The notes under the pieces: generated by a model
Told to the model about the DNA's origin: nothing
Seen by the model: the letters and a program-made list of their open reading frames with translations, nothing else
The model's database searches: none
Origin: Salinispora oceanensis
Lineage (GTDB): Bacteria; Actinomycetota; Actinomycetes; Mycobacteriales; Micromonosporaceae
Direction of reading: 5' to 3'
Assembly (NCBI RefSeq): GCF_000383575.1
Contig: NZ_KB911579.1
Span: 4,177,424-4,241,423, forward strand
DNA: 64,000 nucleotides
In this document: positions 8,607 through 17,114 of the stretch, piece after piece
Layout of the letters: every line of letters starts with the position of its first letter
How positions within the stretch are numbered: position 1 is the first letter of the stretch
Position numbers and translations under genes: made by a program

Positions 8607-9785
8607 ATGCGTCTACCCACGTTGCGTTGGAACCGACCCGCCGAGCCGGGCCGGGCCGGCGGCACCGCCCGCCTGGACCGTCGGACCAAACGTCTGGTTG
8701 GCCGGCTACGTCCCGGCGACGTCGCGGTGATCGACCACGTCGACCTGGACCGGGTCGCCGCCGATTCGCTGGTCGCGGTCGGTGTCGGGGCCGTCCTCAA
8801 CGCCAAGCCGTCGGTCTCTGGCCGCTATCCCAACCTTGGCCCGGAAGTGCTGATCGAGGCCGGCATCCCGCTCCTGGACGACCTGGGCGAGGGCGTCTTC
8901 GAACGGATCCAGGAAGGCGACACCGTCCGGATCGAGGGCAACACGGTCTATCTGGGCGAAGAGCCGGTGGCCCACGGTGACCTGCAGGATGCGGAGACCA
9001 TCGGGAAGGCGATGGCCGATGCCCGGGAGGGGCTGTCGGTCCAGCTGGAGGCGTTCGCCGCGAACACCATGGTCTACCTGAAGCAGGAGCGGGACCTGCT
9101 GCTGTACGGGGTGGGTGTTCCGGACATTCGCACCGAGATTCAGGGCCGGCACTGCCTGATCGTGGTGCGTGGCTACGACTACAAGGCCGACCTGGATGTG
9201 CTGCGCCCGTACATCCGGGAGTTCAAGCCGGTGCTCATCGGCGTCGACGGGGGGGCGGATGCCCTGGTCGAGGCCGGCTATCCACCCGACATGATCATCG
9301 GTGACATGGATTCGGTGACCGACGACGTGCTGCGTTGCGGCGCCGAGGTCGTGGTGCATGCCTACCCGGACGGGCGGGCACCCGGGCTGACCCGGGTCAA
9401 TGGCCTCGGCGTCCCGGCAGTCACCTTTCCCGCCGCCGCCACCAGCGAGGACCTGGCGATGCTGCTCGCCGACGAGAAGGGCGCCTCGCTCCTGGTGGCG
9501 GTCGGCACGCACGCCACGCTCGTCGAGTTCCTGGACAAGGGACGGGGTGGGATGGCGTCGACCTTCCTCACCCGGCTGAAGGTTGGCGGCAAGCTGGTTG
9601 ACGCCAAGGGCGTGAGTCGGCTCTACCGGCAGAACATCTCCGGATCCTCACTGCTGCTGCTGGTGCTGTCCGCGCTTGCCGCGATGGCCTCGGCCGTGGC
9701 GGTCTCCACCGTCGGCAAGGCGTACCTGGGTGTGGTCTCCGAGTGGTGGAACAATTTTGTGTTCCAGCTGGAACGGCTCTTCTGA
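8607..9785 (+). CDS. steA: SteA-type septation/envelope protein with TPPK-like domain
   Basis: About 392 residues. ATG 8607 gives the N-terminus MRLPTLRWN typical of the family; an in-frame ATG at 8598 is possible. The middle carries a thiamin-pyrophosphokinase-like region (GVDGGADALVEAGYPPDMII, ~215-234; GDMDSV), and the C-terminus has one TM helix (SSLLLLVLSALAAMASAVAV). In Corynebacterium glutamicum SteA works with SteB in cell separation and envelope integrity. The next gene is the SteB homologue, 30 bases downstream. M. tuberculosis counterpart: Rv1697. Confidence 0.85.
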   Translation: MRLPTLRWNRPAEPGRAGGTARLDRRTKRLVGRLRPGDVAVIDHVDLDRVAADSLVAVGVGAVLNAKPSVSGRYPNLGPEVLIEAGIPLLDDLGEGVFERIQEGDTVRIEGNTVYLGEEPVAHGDLQDAETIGKAMADAREGLSVQLEAFAANTMVYLKQERDLLLYGVGVPDIRTEIQGRHCLIVVRGYDYKADLDVLRPYIREFKPVLIGVDGGADALVEAGYPPDMIIGDMDSVTDDVLRCGAEVVVHAYPDGRAPGLTRVNGLGVPAVTFPAAATSEDLAMLLADEKGASLLVAVGTHATLVEFLDKGRGGMASTFLTRLKVGGKLVDAKGVSRLYRQNISGSSLLLLVLSALAAMASAVAVSTVGKAYLGVVSEWWNNFVFQLERLF

Positions 9786-9815
9786 CGCCGTCCACCCGAC
9801 AAAGAGGCTGCAGGT

Positions 9816-10757
9816 GTGATCAACTTCCGGTACCACGTGGTGTCCCTGACCGCGGTTTTCCTGGCGCTGGCGATCGGCCTGGTGGTTGGTACCACCGCGC
9901 TCAACGGGCCGGTGGCAGACGCTCTCAATGACAACGTCAATGAGCTGCGGAAAGACAACCAGGTGTTGCGTCAGGAGGTCAACAACCTCGAGGAGGAGTT
10001 GACCCGCGAGGATGACTTCGCCGCCGAGTTGGCCGCAGTGGTCATGCCAGGCCGGCTCACCGGCAAGCGGGTGCTGGTGCTCAGCCTGCCGACGGGGCGT
10101 AAGCACACCGATGGCGTGGTCAACATGCTTCAGCTCGGCAACGCCGACGTGGTCGGCCGGGTTGACCTGCAGGACAAGTTCATCAACCCGGAGAACAACA
10201 ACGACCTGCTGGAGCTGGCCGTCACCGCGGCCCGTCCCACCAACGCGCCGACCACCAACCTGCCCGGCAACGGGAATGGTGTGGAGACCTCCAGCGCGCT
10301 GCTGGCCACGGTGCTGCTGGACGGGGTGCCGGAGGCGACACCGATCAGTGAGGCCGACCGGCGGGCCGTACTGGCTGCCTACACCAACGCCAACTACCTC
10401 ACCACCTCCGAGCGGCTCACCCAGTCAGCGGAGGCGGTCGTGGTGGTCAGTGGCCAGCCGTACTCGGACAAGGACTCCTCGAAGAAGGACGAGTCGGTGG
10501 TCAAGGTCACTGAGCAGTTCGATCGGACCGGCGCGACCGTGGTCGGCGGCAACGGCTCGGAAGGCGGGAACCTGGTGGCCTTCGTCCGGGGCGACGCGGT
10601 GCTGGCCGGGAGGATCTCCACCGTCGACAACGCCAACACCGTCCAGGGGCAGTTGGTCACCGCGCTCGCCCTGGCACAGCAGGTCAACGAGGACAAGGCG
10701 GGTCACTATGGTGTCGGCGACAACGCCGCGTCGCTGGTTCCTAGACTGCCCCAATGA
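9816..10757 (+). CDS. steB: SteB/MctB-family envelope protein
   Basis: 313 residues from GTG 9816. The first ~30 residues form a TM anchor (VVSLTAVFLALAIGLVVGTT), followed by a coiled coil (LNDNVNELRKDNQVLRQEV) and a secreted alpha/beta domain. This is the family of M. tuberculosis Rv1698 (MctB, proposed copper channel) and corynebacterial SteB, the SteA partner. The adjacent steA supports a septation role; copper transport is the alternative name in databases. Confidence 0.85.
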   Translation: MINFRYHVVSLTAVFLALAIGLVVGTTALNGPVADALNDNVNELRKDNQVLRQEVNNLEEELTREDDFAAELAAVVMPGRLTGKRVLVLSLPTGRKHTDGVVNMLQLGNADVVGRVDLQDKFINPENNNDLLELAVTAARPTNAPTTNLPGNGNGVETSSALLATVLLDGVPEATPISEADRRAVLAAYTNANYLTTSERLTQSAEAVVVVSGQPYSDKDSSKKDESVVKVTEQFDRTGATVVGGNGSEGGNLVAFVRGDAVLAGRISTVDNANTVQGQLVTALALAQQVNEDKAGHYGVGDNAASLVPRLPQ

Positions 10758-10806
10758 TCGTGACGATCAACATCAGGCCCTGGCCCGCCAACTGGAGGGA
10801 GTCGGT

Positions 10807-10890
10807 GTGAGTGAGCGTGCCGAGCAGTCCGCGGCGGGCAACAGCCAAACGGATCATGTGTTTACCGCGGGGTGCGAGGTGACGACGTGA
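10807..10890 (+). CDS. Possible 27-residue leader ORF before the MraY-like gene
   Basis: A GTG at 10807 with GGAGGG 7 bases upstream opens a 28-codon frame whose TGA overlaps the next GTG start (GTGA at 10887). The product (starting VSERAEQSAAGN) is polar without a known domain. The good SD and exact coupling make it a candidate real small gene or leader peptide; codon evidence is weak. Confidence 0.4.
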   Translation: MSERAEQSAAGNSQTDHVFTAGCEVTT

Positions 10891-11753
10891 GCTGGTTGGG
10901 TCGTCTCGTCGTCGCCGGTGCCGGCGCCGCCGTCGCCCGTTACGCCCTGCGTGGGGTGCGGACCTCACCGGCGGGCCCAGCGTTGGAGCGGACGAACTTT
11001 CGGGGCCGGCCGGTGACCCTCGCGGCCGGGCCGGCGCTCGCCGCCGGTGCCGCCGTCGCCGGTGCCGCCGGCGCACCGGGTGCCGCTGCCGGCGGGGCGG
11101 CCCTGGTCGCCGGCCTCGGCGCCGGGGCGGTGGGGCTCTACGACGACGTGGTCGGCGCGCGGCCGGAGCAGAAGGCCGCCAAGGGCTTCGCCGGGCACCT
11201 CGCCGCGCTGCGCGAGGGACGGATCACCGCCGGCCTGGTCAAGGTCGTCGGTGTGGGCGCGGCGGGGCTGTCCGCCGCTGCGCTGCTCGCCGGTGACCCG
11301 GCCGTCGCCCGGCATCCGCGTCGGCAGCGGCAGGGCACGGTCGGCCGGGGCGTGGACGTCCTCCTCGGCGCGGGTGTGATCGCCGGCACCGCCAACCTGA
11401 TCAACCTGCTCGACCTGCGGCCGGGACGGGCGGTGAAGTCCGGGCTGTTGCTCGGCGCACCGTTGGTGACAAGCCCGCACGGCGGGATCGTCGCCGGTGC
11501 TGCCGGCGCCGCCGCCGGGCTGCTCCCCGCGGACCTTGACGAGGAGGTGATGCTCGGCGACAGCGGCGCCAACGCGCTCGGTGCGCTGCTCGGCGTCACG
11601 CTCGCGGCGCGCACCGGACCGGTCGGCCGGGCCGGTCTGCTCGCCGTCCTCGCCGGTCTCACCGCCGCCAGCGAGCGGATCAGCTTCACCCAGGTCATCC
11701 GGCAGACCCCCGGGCTGCGCGAGCTGGACGCGCTGGGCCGTCGCGCCGACTGA
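10887..11753 (+). CDS. MraY/WecA-like phosphoglycosyl transferase-family membrane protein
   Basis: 288 residues, Ala/Gly-rich. GTG 10887 is chosen from an upstream GAGG; GTG 10872 is possible. Family landmarks are GLYDDVVGARPEQKAAKGF (YDD at ~88-90, KGF at ~101-103), NLINLLDLRPGRAVK (~171-185) and LGDSGANALGALLG (~222-235), which parallel the DD, NxxN and DSGAN motifs of polyprenyl-phosphate transferases. There are fewer clear TM helices than in MraY. It directly precedes murJ, so a cell-wall lipid role is likely; the substrate is unknown. Confidence 0.65.
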   Translation: MSWLGRLVVAGAGAAVARYALRGVRTSPAGPALERTNFRGRPVTLAAGPALAAGAAVAGAAGAPGAAAGGAALVAGLGAGAVGLYDDVVGARPEQKAAKGFAGHLAALREGRITAGLVKVVGVGAAGLSAAALLAGDPAVARHPRRQRQGTVGRGVDVLLGAGVIAGTANLINLLDLRPGRAVKSGLLLGAPLVTSPHGGIVAGAAGAAAGLLPADLDEEVMLGDSGANALGALLGVTLAARTGPVGRAGLLAVLAGLTAASERISFTQVIRQTPGLRELDALGRRAD

Positions 11754-11754
11754 C

Positions 11755-13458
11755 GTGACGAACCCGGCCCCGTACGCCGCCGCCGGCCGAGTAGCCGGGG
11801 CCGCCGCGCTGATCGCCGTACTCACCGTGGTCAGTCGGCTCGCCGGCTTCGGTCGTACCGCCGTCTTCACCTGGACGCTCGCACCCACCGATCTTGGTGC
11901 TACGTACGTGGTGGCGAACGCCGCTCCGAACGTGATCTTCGAGATGGTCGCCGGCGGTGCCCTCGCCAGCCTGGTGGTGCCACTGCTGGCCGCTCCGGTG
12001 GCGGCGGCGGACCGGGGGGCGGTTGCCCGGACCACCGGGGCGCTGCTCACCTGGGTGCTCACCCTGCTGGTGCCACTCGCGCTGGCGGTGGCGCTGCTGG
12101 CCGGCCCGATCGTGGAGCTGCTGGGCGGCGGACTAGACCCCGCCCAGCAGGCCAGCGGCGAGCGGATGCTGCGGGTGTTCGCCCCGCAACTGCCGCTGTA
12201 CGGGGTCGGCATCGTGCTCACCGGGGTTCTCCAGGCGCACCGCCGATTCGCCTGGCCGGTGATCGCCCCACTGCTGTCCAGCCTTACCGTCATCGCGGTC
12301 TACCTGGGCTTCACCGTCGCAGAGGGGCGGCTGGCCAGTGTGGCGGGCGTCAGCCGCGGTGGGGAGCTGTTGCTGTCGTTGGGAACGACCGCCGGAGTGG
12401 CGGTGCTGTCCCTGTCGCTGCTGATCCCGTTCCGCCGGCTGGGATACGCGCCGGTGCTCGGCTTCCGCTTCCCCGCCGACGCCCGCACCCGGGTCGGTGG
12501 ACTCGCGGTGGCCGGCGCGGTGACGGTGACCGCGCAGCAGGTGGCCCTCGTGGTGAGTCTGAACCAGGTCTCCTACGGTGCGGTCAGCAACCTCGGTGCG
12601 TTCCAGCTCGCCCAGACGGTCTACCTGCTGCCGTGGGCGGTGCTGGCGGTGCCATTGGCGGTAGCCGCCTATCCGAGCCTGGCCGCCGCCGGGTCCGTCG
12701 GGGACGAGGCGGCATACCGGGCGACGTTGGCCCCGGCCACCCGGGGAGTACTGCTGCTGAGCTGCCTCGGTGCAGCCGTCCTGGTCGGTACGGCCGTGCC
12801 GGTTGGGCACTTCTTCTTCGTCAACGGCGCGGCGGCGACCGCCGCTGCCGGGATCGCCGGCTTCGCGCCCGGCCTGATTGGCTACGGGCTCTTCGCCGTG
12901 CTGAGCCGCGCCCTCTACGCACGGGGGCAGACGCGGGCGGCCACCGGCGCGATCGCCGTCGGTTTTCTCGTGGTGCCCGTCGCGGCGTTGCTGCTCAGCG
13001 TCGCGCTGCCGCTGCGGGACCGGGTTCCGGCGGTCACCCTGGCGAATTCGGTGGGGATGATGGTGCTCGGTGCCCTGCTGGTGCTCGCCGTCCGACGGAC
13101 CGCCGGCGCCACGGCGCTCGCCGGCATCGGCCGGGCCGGGGTAGCCGGCCTGATCGGTGGAGGGCTGGCGGCGTTGGTGGGTTGGGCGGTGGCACGGTCG
13201 CTGCTGGCGGCTACCGATGGCACCCCGGGCGTACCGGTAGCCCTCGTACAGGGCATGCTGTCCGGTGTCGTGGTCGGTGTCGTGTTCCTCGCGGTGGTCT
13301 GGGTACTGGACCGGCCGGACGTACGACCACTGCTCGCCGGAGCGCTGCGAAAGCTCGGGCTGACCCGCGGGAGACGGTCGGCCACCCCGGCCGGCGGGCA
13401 GCGGAAGGACGGTGTCCCCCCGGAGCGGGGCGACGGGAAGGAGACGGTGTCCCGGTGA
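11755..13458 (+). CDS. murJ: MurJ/MviN-family lipid II flippase
   Basis: About 567 residues from GTG 11755, two bases after the preceding stop. The MviN signature starts at the N-terminus (LTVVSRLAGFGRTAVFTWTL) and is followed by FEMVAGGALASLVVPLLAA and about 13-14 TM helices. The C-terminus is a basic, Gly/Arg-rich cytoplasmic tail (~30 residues). It moves lipid II across the membrane for peptidoglycan synthesis. It overlaps the next gene (GTGA). Confidence 0.88.
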   Translation: MTNPAPYAAAGRVAGAAALIAVLTVVSRLAGFGRTAVFTWTLAPTDLGATYVVANAAPNVIFEMVAGGALASLVVPLLAAPVAAADRGAVARTTGALLTWVLTLLVPLALAVALLAGPIVELLGGGLDPAQQASGERMLRVFAPQLPLYGVGIVLTGVLQAHRRFAWPVIAPLLSSLTVIAVYLGFTVAEGRLASVAGVSRGGELLLSLGTTAGVAVLSLSLLIPFRRLGYAPVLGFRFPADARTRVGGLAVAGAVTVTAQQVALVVSLNQVSYGAVSNLGAFQLAQTVYLLPWAVLAVPLAVAAYPSLAAAGSVGDEAAYRATLAPATRGVLLLSCLGAAVLVGTAVPVGHFFFVNGAAATAAAGIAGFAPGLIGYGLFAVLSRALYARGQTRAATGAIAVGFLVVPVAALLLSVALPLRDRVPAVTLANSVGMMVLGALLVLAVRRTAGATALAGIGRAGVAGLIGGGLAALVGWAVARSLLAATDGTPGVPVALVQGMLSGVVVGVVFLAVVWVLDRPDVRPLLAGALRKLGLTRGRRSATPAGGQRKDGVPPERGDGKETVSR

Positions 13459-14624
13459 CGGAACCGACCCCGGGGGCCGGCCGGGCCGGCACGGTCGCCC
13501 TGCTGCTCGCCTCCAGCACCGGCGGTGTGGGGCAGCACGTCCGGTCGTTGGCCGCCGGGCTGACCGGCGCCGGCATCGCGGTGCTGGTCTGTGGCCCGGC
13601 CGCGACCGAAGAGCAGTTCGATTTCACCGGTGTCGGCGCCCGCTTCCGGGCGGTGGAGATCCCGGCCAGCCCGACCCCCGCCGACCTGCGGGCGGTGACC
13701 GCGTTTCGCCGGGCCCTCGCCGCCGAACCGGTCGCTGTGGTGCACGCGCACGGGCTGCGCGCCGGTCTGGTCGCCGTCGTGGCCCGGCCGGCTGCCCCGC
13801 TGGTGGTCACCTGGCACAACGCCGTCCTCAGCGGGGGCCTGCGCGGTAGCGCGTCCCGTCTGGTCGAGCGGGTTGTTGCCCGCGGCGCTCAGGTGACCCT
13901 CGGTGCCTCGGCTGACCTGGTCGCACGAGCCACCGCGTTGGGTGCGTCGGACGCCCGGTTCGCCCCGGTCGCCGCGCCGCCGCTGCCCGAACCGCACCGC
14001 CGCCGGGACGCGGTCCGCGCCGAGTTCGGCGTCGGCAGCGACCAGCCGCTGATTCTGTCGGTTGGCCGACTACATCCCCAGAAGCGGTACGACCTCCTGG
14101 TTGACGCCGCTGCCCGGTGGCGTACCCGCGACCCGACGCCAGCCGTGGTGATCGCCGGCAGCGGACCGGCGTACCTGCAACTGGCGGCCCGGATCTCTGC
14201 GGCCCGAGCGCCGGTGACCCTGCTCGGGCACCGCACTGACGTGGCCGACCTGCTGACCGGTGCCGACATCGCCGTGGTCACCAGTGACTGGGAGGCCCGG
14301 CAGCTGTTCGCGCAGGAGGCGATGCGGGTCGGGGTACCGCTGGTGGCGACCGCGGTTGGCGGCCTGCCCGAGTTGGTCGGCGACGCCGCCATCCTGGTAC
14401 CGCCGGGCGATGTCGACGCGGTTGACACCGCCGTCGTTAGTTTGTTGGCTGACCCGGCCCGGCGGACCGAACTGGGCCAGCGGGCCCGCGGGCAGGCAGC
14501 GACCTGGCCGACCGAGGCAGAGACCAGCGCCCACCTCGCCGCCCTCTACGCCGAGTTGTCCCCGGACGTGGCCGGCGGCCCCACCACCCCGGACGCTGGT
14601 GCACCGTCGACGGGACAGCGGTGA
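13455..14624 (+). CDS. GT-B glycosyltransferase, family 4 type
   Basis: About 389 residues from GTG 13455. The N-terminal Rossmann part has SSTGGVGQHVRSLAAGL; the C-terminal domain has LSVGRLHPQKRYDLLVDAA (~199-217), VIAGSGPAYLQL (~232-243), and the EX7E-like loop SDWEARQLFAQEAM followed by GVPLVATAVGGLPELV. These are GT4 hallmarks. The acceptor is not predictable. It is translationally coupled to murJ and the next membrane gene, so a cell-envelope glycan is the likely product. Confidence 0.85.
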   Translation: MTEPTPGAGRAGTVALLLASSTGGVGQHVRSLAAGLTGAGIAVLVCGPAATEEQFDFTGVGARFRAVEIPASPTPADLRAVTAFRRALAAEPVAVVHAHGLRAGLVAVVARPAAPLVVTWHNAVLSGGLRGSASRLVERVVARGAQVTLGASADLVARATALGASDARFAPVAAPPLPEPHRRRDAVRAEFGVGSDQPLILSVGRLHPQKRYDLLVDAAARWRTRDPTPAVVIAGSGPAYLQLAARISAARAPVTLLGHRTDVADLLTGADIAVVTSDWEARQLFAQEAMRVGVPLVATAVGGLPELVGDAAILVPPGDVDAVDTAVVSLLADPARRTELGQRARGQAATWPTEAETSAHLAALYAELSPDVAGGPTTPDAGAPSTGQR

Positions 14625-16969
14625 TGCTGCGCCGACTCACCCCCGCCCTGCTGACCCTGCTCGTCGTGGCGCTCGGGGTGGCCGCGCTGGCCGCCCGGCC
14701 GGCGGTTCACTCCCCGGAGCGGACCGCCGATTTCGTGGTCCTGGCCGGCGTCGCCGGGCTGCGGTGGGAAGACGTGGACGCGCAGACGACACCGACGCTG
14801 TGGCGGTTGGCGCAGGAGGGCTCGATCGGGTCGTTGGCGGTGCGCTCTGCCCACCAGCCCACCTGTCCGGTGGACGGCTGGCTGACCCTCGGGGCGGGCA
14901 GCTTCGCCGCCTGGCCGGGCGAGCGGACGGAGGGCAGCTGTCCACCCACCGACGTCGTCGTGGAGCGGCCGGATGGAATCGGCGCGAACCTGCCGGACCA
15001 GGAGGGTGTCGTTCTGTCGAGCCAGGAACGGCTCTCCTGGGGGACCGTGCCGGGTTCGTTGTCGGAGTCGGTGCGTTGCTCGGTGGCGGTGGGCCCCGGC
15101 GCGGCGGTGGCTGCCGCCCGGCCGTTCGGCCGGGTGGACCGGTACGAGCCGGAACTGCCGGCGGACCCGACCGACCTCCTACGCTCGTGCGTGCTCAGTA
15201 TTGTCGATCTCGGTGCCGTCGAAGGTGAGAACCCGGCGACCCGGGCGGCTGCGGCCCGCGCGGCCGACGCGCGACTGGCCCAGGTACTGGCCGCCCGCCC
15301 GCCCCGCTCCCTGGTTGTCGTCGCCGGGGTGGCGGACACCGGGGAGCCGTCCCGGCTGCACGTCGCGGTCGCCGACGGTGAGGGCTGGGAAGAGGGCTGG
15401 CTGACCTCGCCGACCACCGACCGTCCGGGCTATCTGCAACTGGTTGACCTGGCACCGACCGCGCTGACCGCCCTGGGCCGGCCACTGCCCGAGCGCCCGT
15501 TTCTGGGGCGGGCCGCCGACCTCGCCACCGCGATCGCCGGCCCGGTGGACGCCGACCTGGAAGCCGCGGCACAGCGCCGCGTCGCCGGCTGGTTCTTCGG
15601 GTTACTCGCCGCCGCGCAGGTGCTCCTCGGGGTGGCCGTGCTACCGCTGCTGCGCCGCGCTCGACGGCACGCCGGCCCGTACGGTCCCCAGCCGGTATCC
15701 CGGCGGATTGTCGCGGTGGTGGAGCTGCTGCTCGTCGCGGCTGCGCTCGCCCTGCCGGCCGCGCTCCTGGCCGACCTGCTCCCGTGGTGGCGTGGTACGC
15801 ACCCCGGGTGGTTCTTCGCCGGGATCACCCTCGCGCTGATCGGCACCGCGACGGCACTCGTCCGGTTCCTGCCCGGCTACGGGAGCACGCTTGGGCCACT
15901 GGGCGCGGTGGCGTTCCTGGCCACGCTGACGGTTGGTGCCGACGTGTTGACCGGTGCCCATCTCCAGCTCAACGGTGTCGTGGGCTACTCCGCGGTGGAC
16001 GGGGGCCGGTTCGTCGGCCTGGGCACGGTGGGGCTTGGGGTGCTCCTGGCCGGGGCGCTACTCCTGGCCGGCTGGCTCGCCCAGCGGGTTCGTCGCTCCC
16101 GGCGACCGGTGGTGATCGTGGCCGTCGGTGGGGTCGCCGTGGTGTTGGTCGGCAGCCCCTACCTCGGTGCCGACTCCACCGGCGCGATCGCGTTGACCGC
16201 CGGGGTGAGCCTCGCCGCGGCGATCAGCGCCAGTGGTTGGTTGACGCTCACCCGCCTGGCCTGGGCGACGATGGCTGGGCTGGCGGTGACGGTGGGTTTC
16301 GCCCTGGTCGACCTCGACCGCCCCACTGGTGAGCGAGGCGATCTGGGTCGGTTCCTGGCCGCGGTCGACGACGGGACCGGGGGGCTGATTGTTCACCGGG
16401 CCAGCACCGCCAACCTGGAAACGTTCTTCGGCAGCCCGTTGACGGTGCTGGCCCTGGCCGGTGTGCTTCTGGTGTGGTTCGCCCTACTGCAACCGTGGGG
16501 CGGTCTGCAGCGGCTGTTCGGCATCTACCCGGCGGTTCGGGGAGCGATGACCGGCACCGCGGTCGCTGCGGTGCTCGGCGGACTGCTGGATGGGGTGGCG
16601 CTGGACGTCGCTGGGGCAGCGGTGGCCGTGGTGGTGCCGATGGCGGCCCTCGCCGCGTTGCGGGTACTGGACCACTCCACCGACCGGACCAGCCCGACGC
16701 CCGGTGGGGACGGCGGCCCGACCGGCTCGACTGGCTCGAGCGGCTCGACCGGCTCCGACGGTAGGCCGGATCGAGGTCGGCGCTCGGAGAGCCCCGGTGG
16801 CGAAGACGGCCCGGCTGGCTCGGCACCGGGTGGCGACGGTTCGGCCGACAATCCTGGACCGTCCGGGGGCGGCGAGGCCGGTGCGGCGCCGGTGGACCGA
16901 TGGGAAGCCGGGACGGCCGCCGGCAAGATCCCGACGGCTCGCGCATCGGACGAGGTCACGACGCTCTGA
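14624..16969 (+). CDS. Membrane protein with N-terminal extracytoplasmic alkaline-phosphatase-like domain
   Basis: About 781 residues. The ATG at 14624 overlaps the upstream stop (TGATG); GTG 14621 is an alternative. One N-terminal TM helix (residues ~5-25) is followed by ~280 residues that look like an AlkP-type fold (RWEDVDAQTTPTLWRLAQEG; PTCPVDGWLTLGAG). About nine TM helices follow (residues ~310-680), then a ~95-residue Gly/Ser/Thr/Pro-rich disordered tail. It may transfer or release an envelope group with the upstream glycosyltransferase; no experimental function is known to me. Confidence 0.7.
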   Translation: MLRRLTPALLTLLVVALGVAALAARPAVHSPERTADFVVLAGVAGLRWEDVDAQTTPTLWRLAQEGSIGSLAVRSAHQPTCPVDGWLTLGAGSFAAWPGERTEGSCPPTDVVVERPDGIGANLPDQEGVVLSSQERLSWGTVPGSLSESVRCSVAVGPGAAVAAARPFGRVDRYEPELPADPTDLLRSCVLSIVDLGAVEGENPATRAAAARAADARLAQVLAARPPRSLVVVAGVADTGEPSRLHVAVADGEGWEEGWLTSPTTDRPGYLQLVDLAPTALTALGRPLPERPFLGRAADLATAIAGPVDADLEAAAQRRVAGWFFGLLAAAQVLLGVAVLPLLRRARRHAGPYGPQPVSRRIVAVVELLLVAAALALPAALLADLLPWWRGTHPGWFFAGITLALIGTATALVRFLPGYGSTLGPLGAVAFLATLTVGADVLTGAHLQLNGVVGYSAVDGGRFVGLGTVGLGVLLAGALLLAGWLAQRVRRSRRPVVIVAVGGVAVVLVGSPYLGADSTGAIALTAGVSLAAAISASGWLTLTRLAWATMAGLAVTVGFALVDLDRPTGERGDLGRFLAAVDDGTGGLIVHRASTANLETFFGSPLTVLALAGVLLVWFALLQPWGGLQRLFGIYPAVRGAMTGTAVAAVLGGLLDGVALDVAGAAVAVVVPMAALAALRVLDHSTDRTSPTPGGDGGPTGSTGSSGSTGSDGRPDRGRRSESPGGEDGPAGSAPGGDGSADNPGPSGGGEAGAAPVDRWEAGTAAGKIPTARASDEVTTL

Positions 16970-17000
16970 CCCGCCAGCGGTAGACGATGCCGCTGGCGGG
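16970..17000 (+). terminator. Terminator hairpin after the murJ operon
   Basis: A perfect 11-bp stem (CCCGCCAGCGG at 16970-16980, complement at 16990-17000) with a 9-base loop starts at the last gene's stop. It separates this operon from pyrG. Confidence 0.7.
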
Positions 17001-17114
17001 TGCGCCGGGCGGCGGGACCAGGTGGGGTGTTAGCGTGGAATCCCGTGGATCGCGTGATCACTCTGATCAACACGGCGGTCTGCACGACCGCGACAGACGA
17101 CACGGGAGCAGGCC

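Noticed and set aside
17040..17085. Repeated TGATCA (TGATCA-CTC-TGATCA) as a pyrG operator
   Set aside because: TGATCA is itself a palindrome, so this short arrangement is weak evidence for a binding site.
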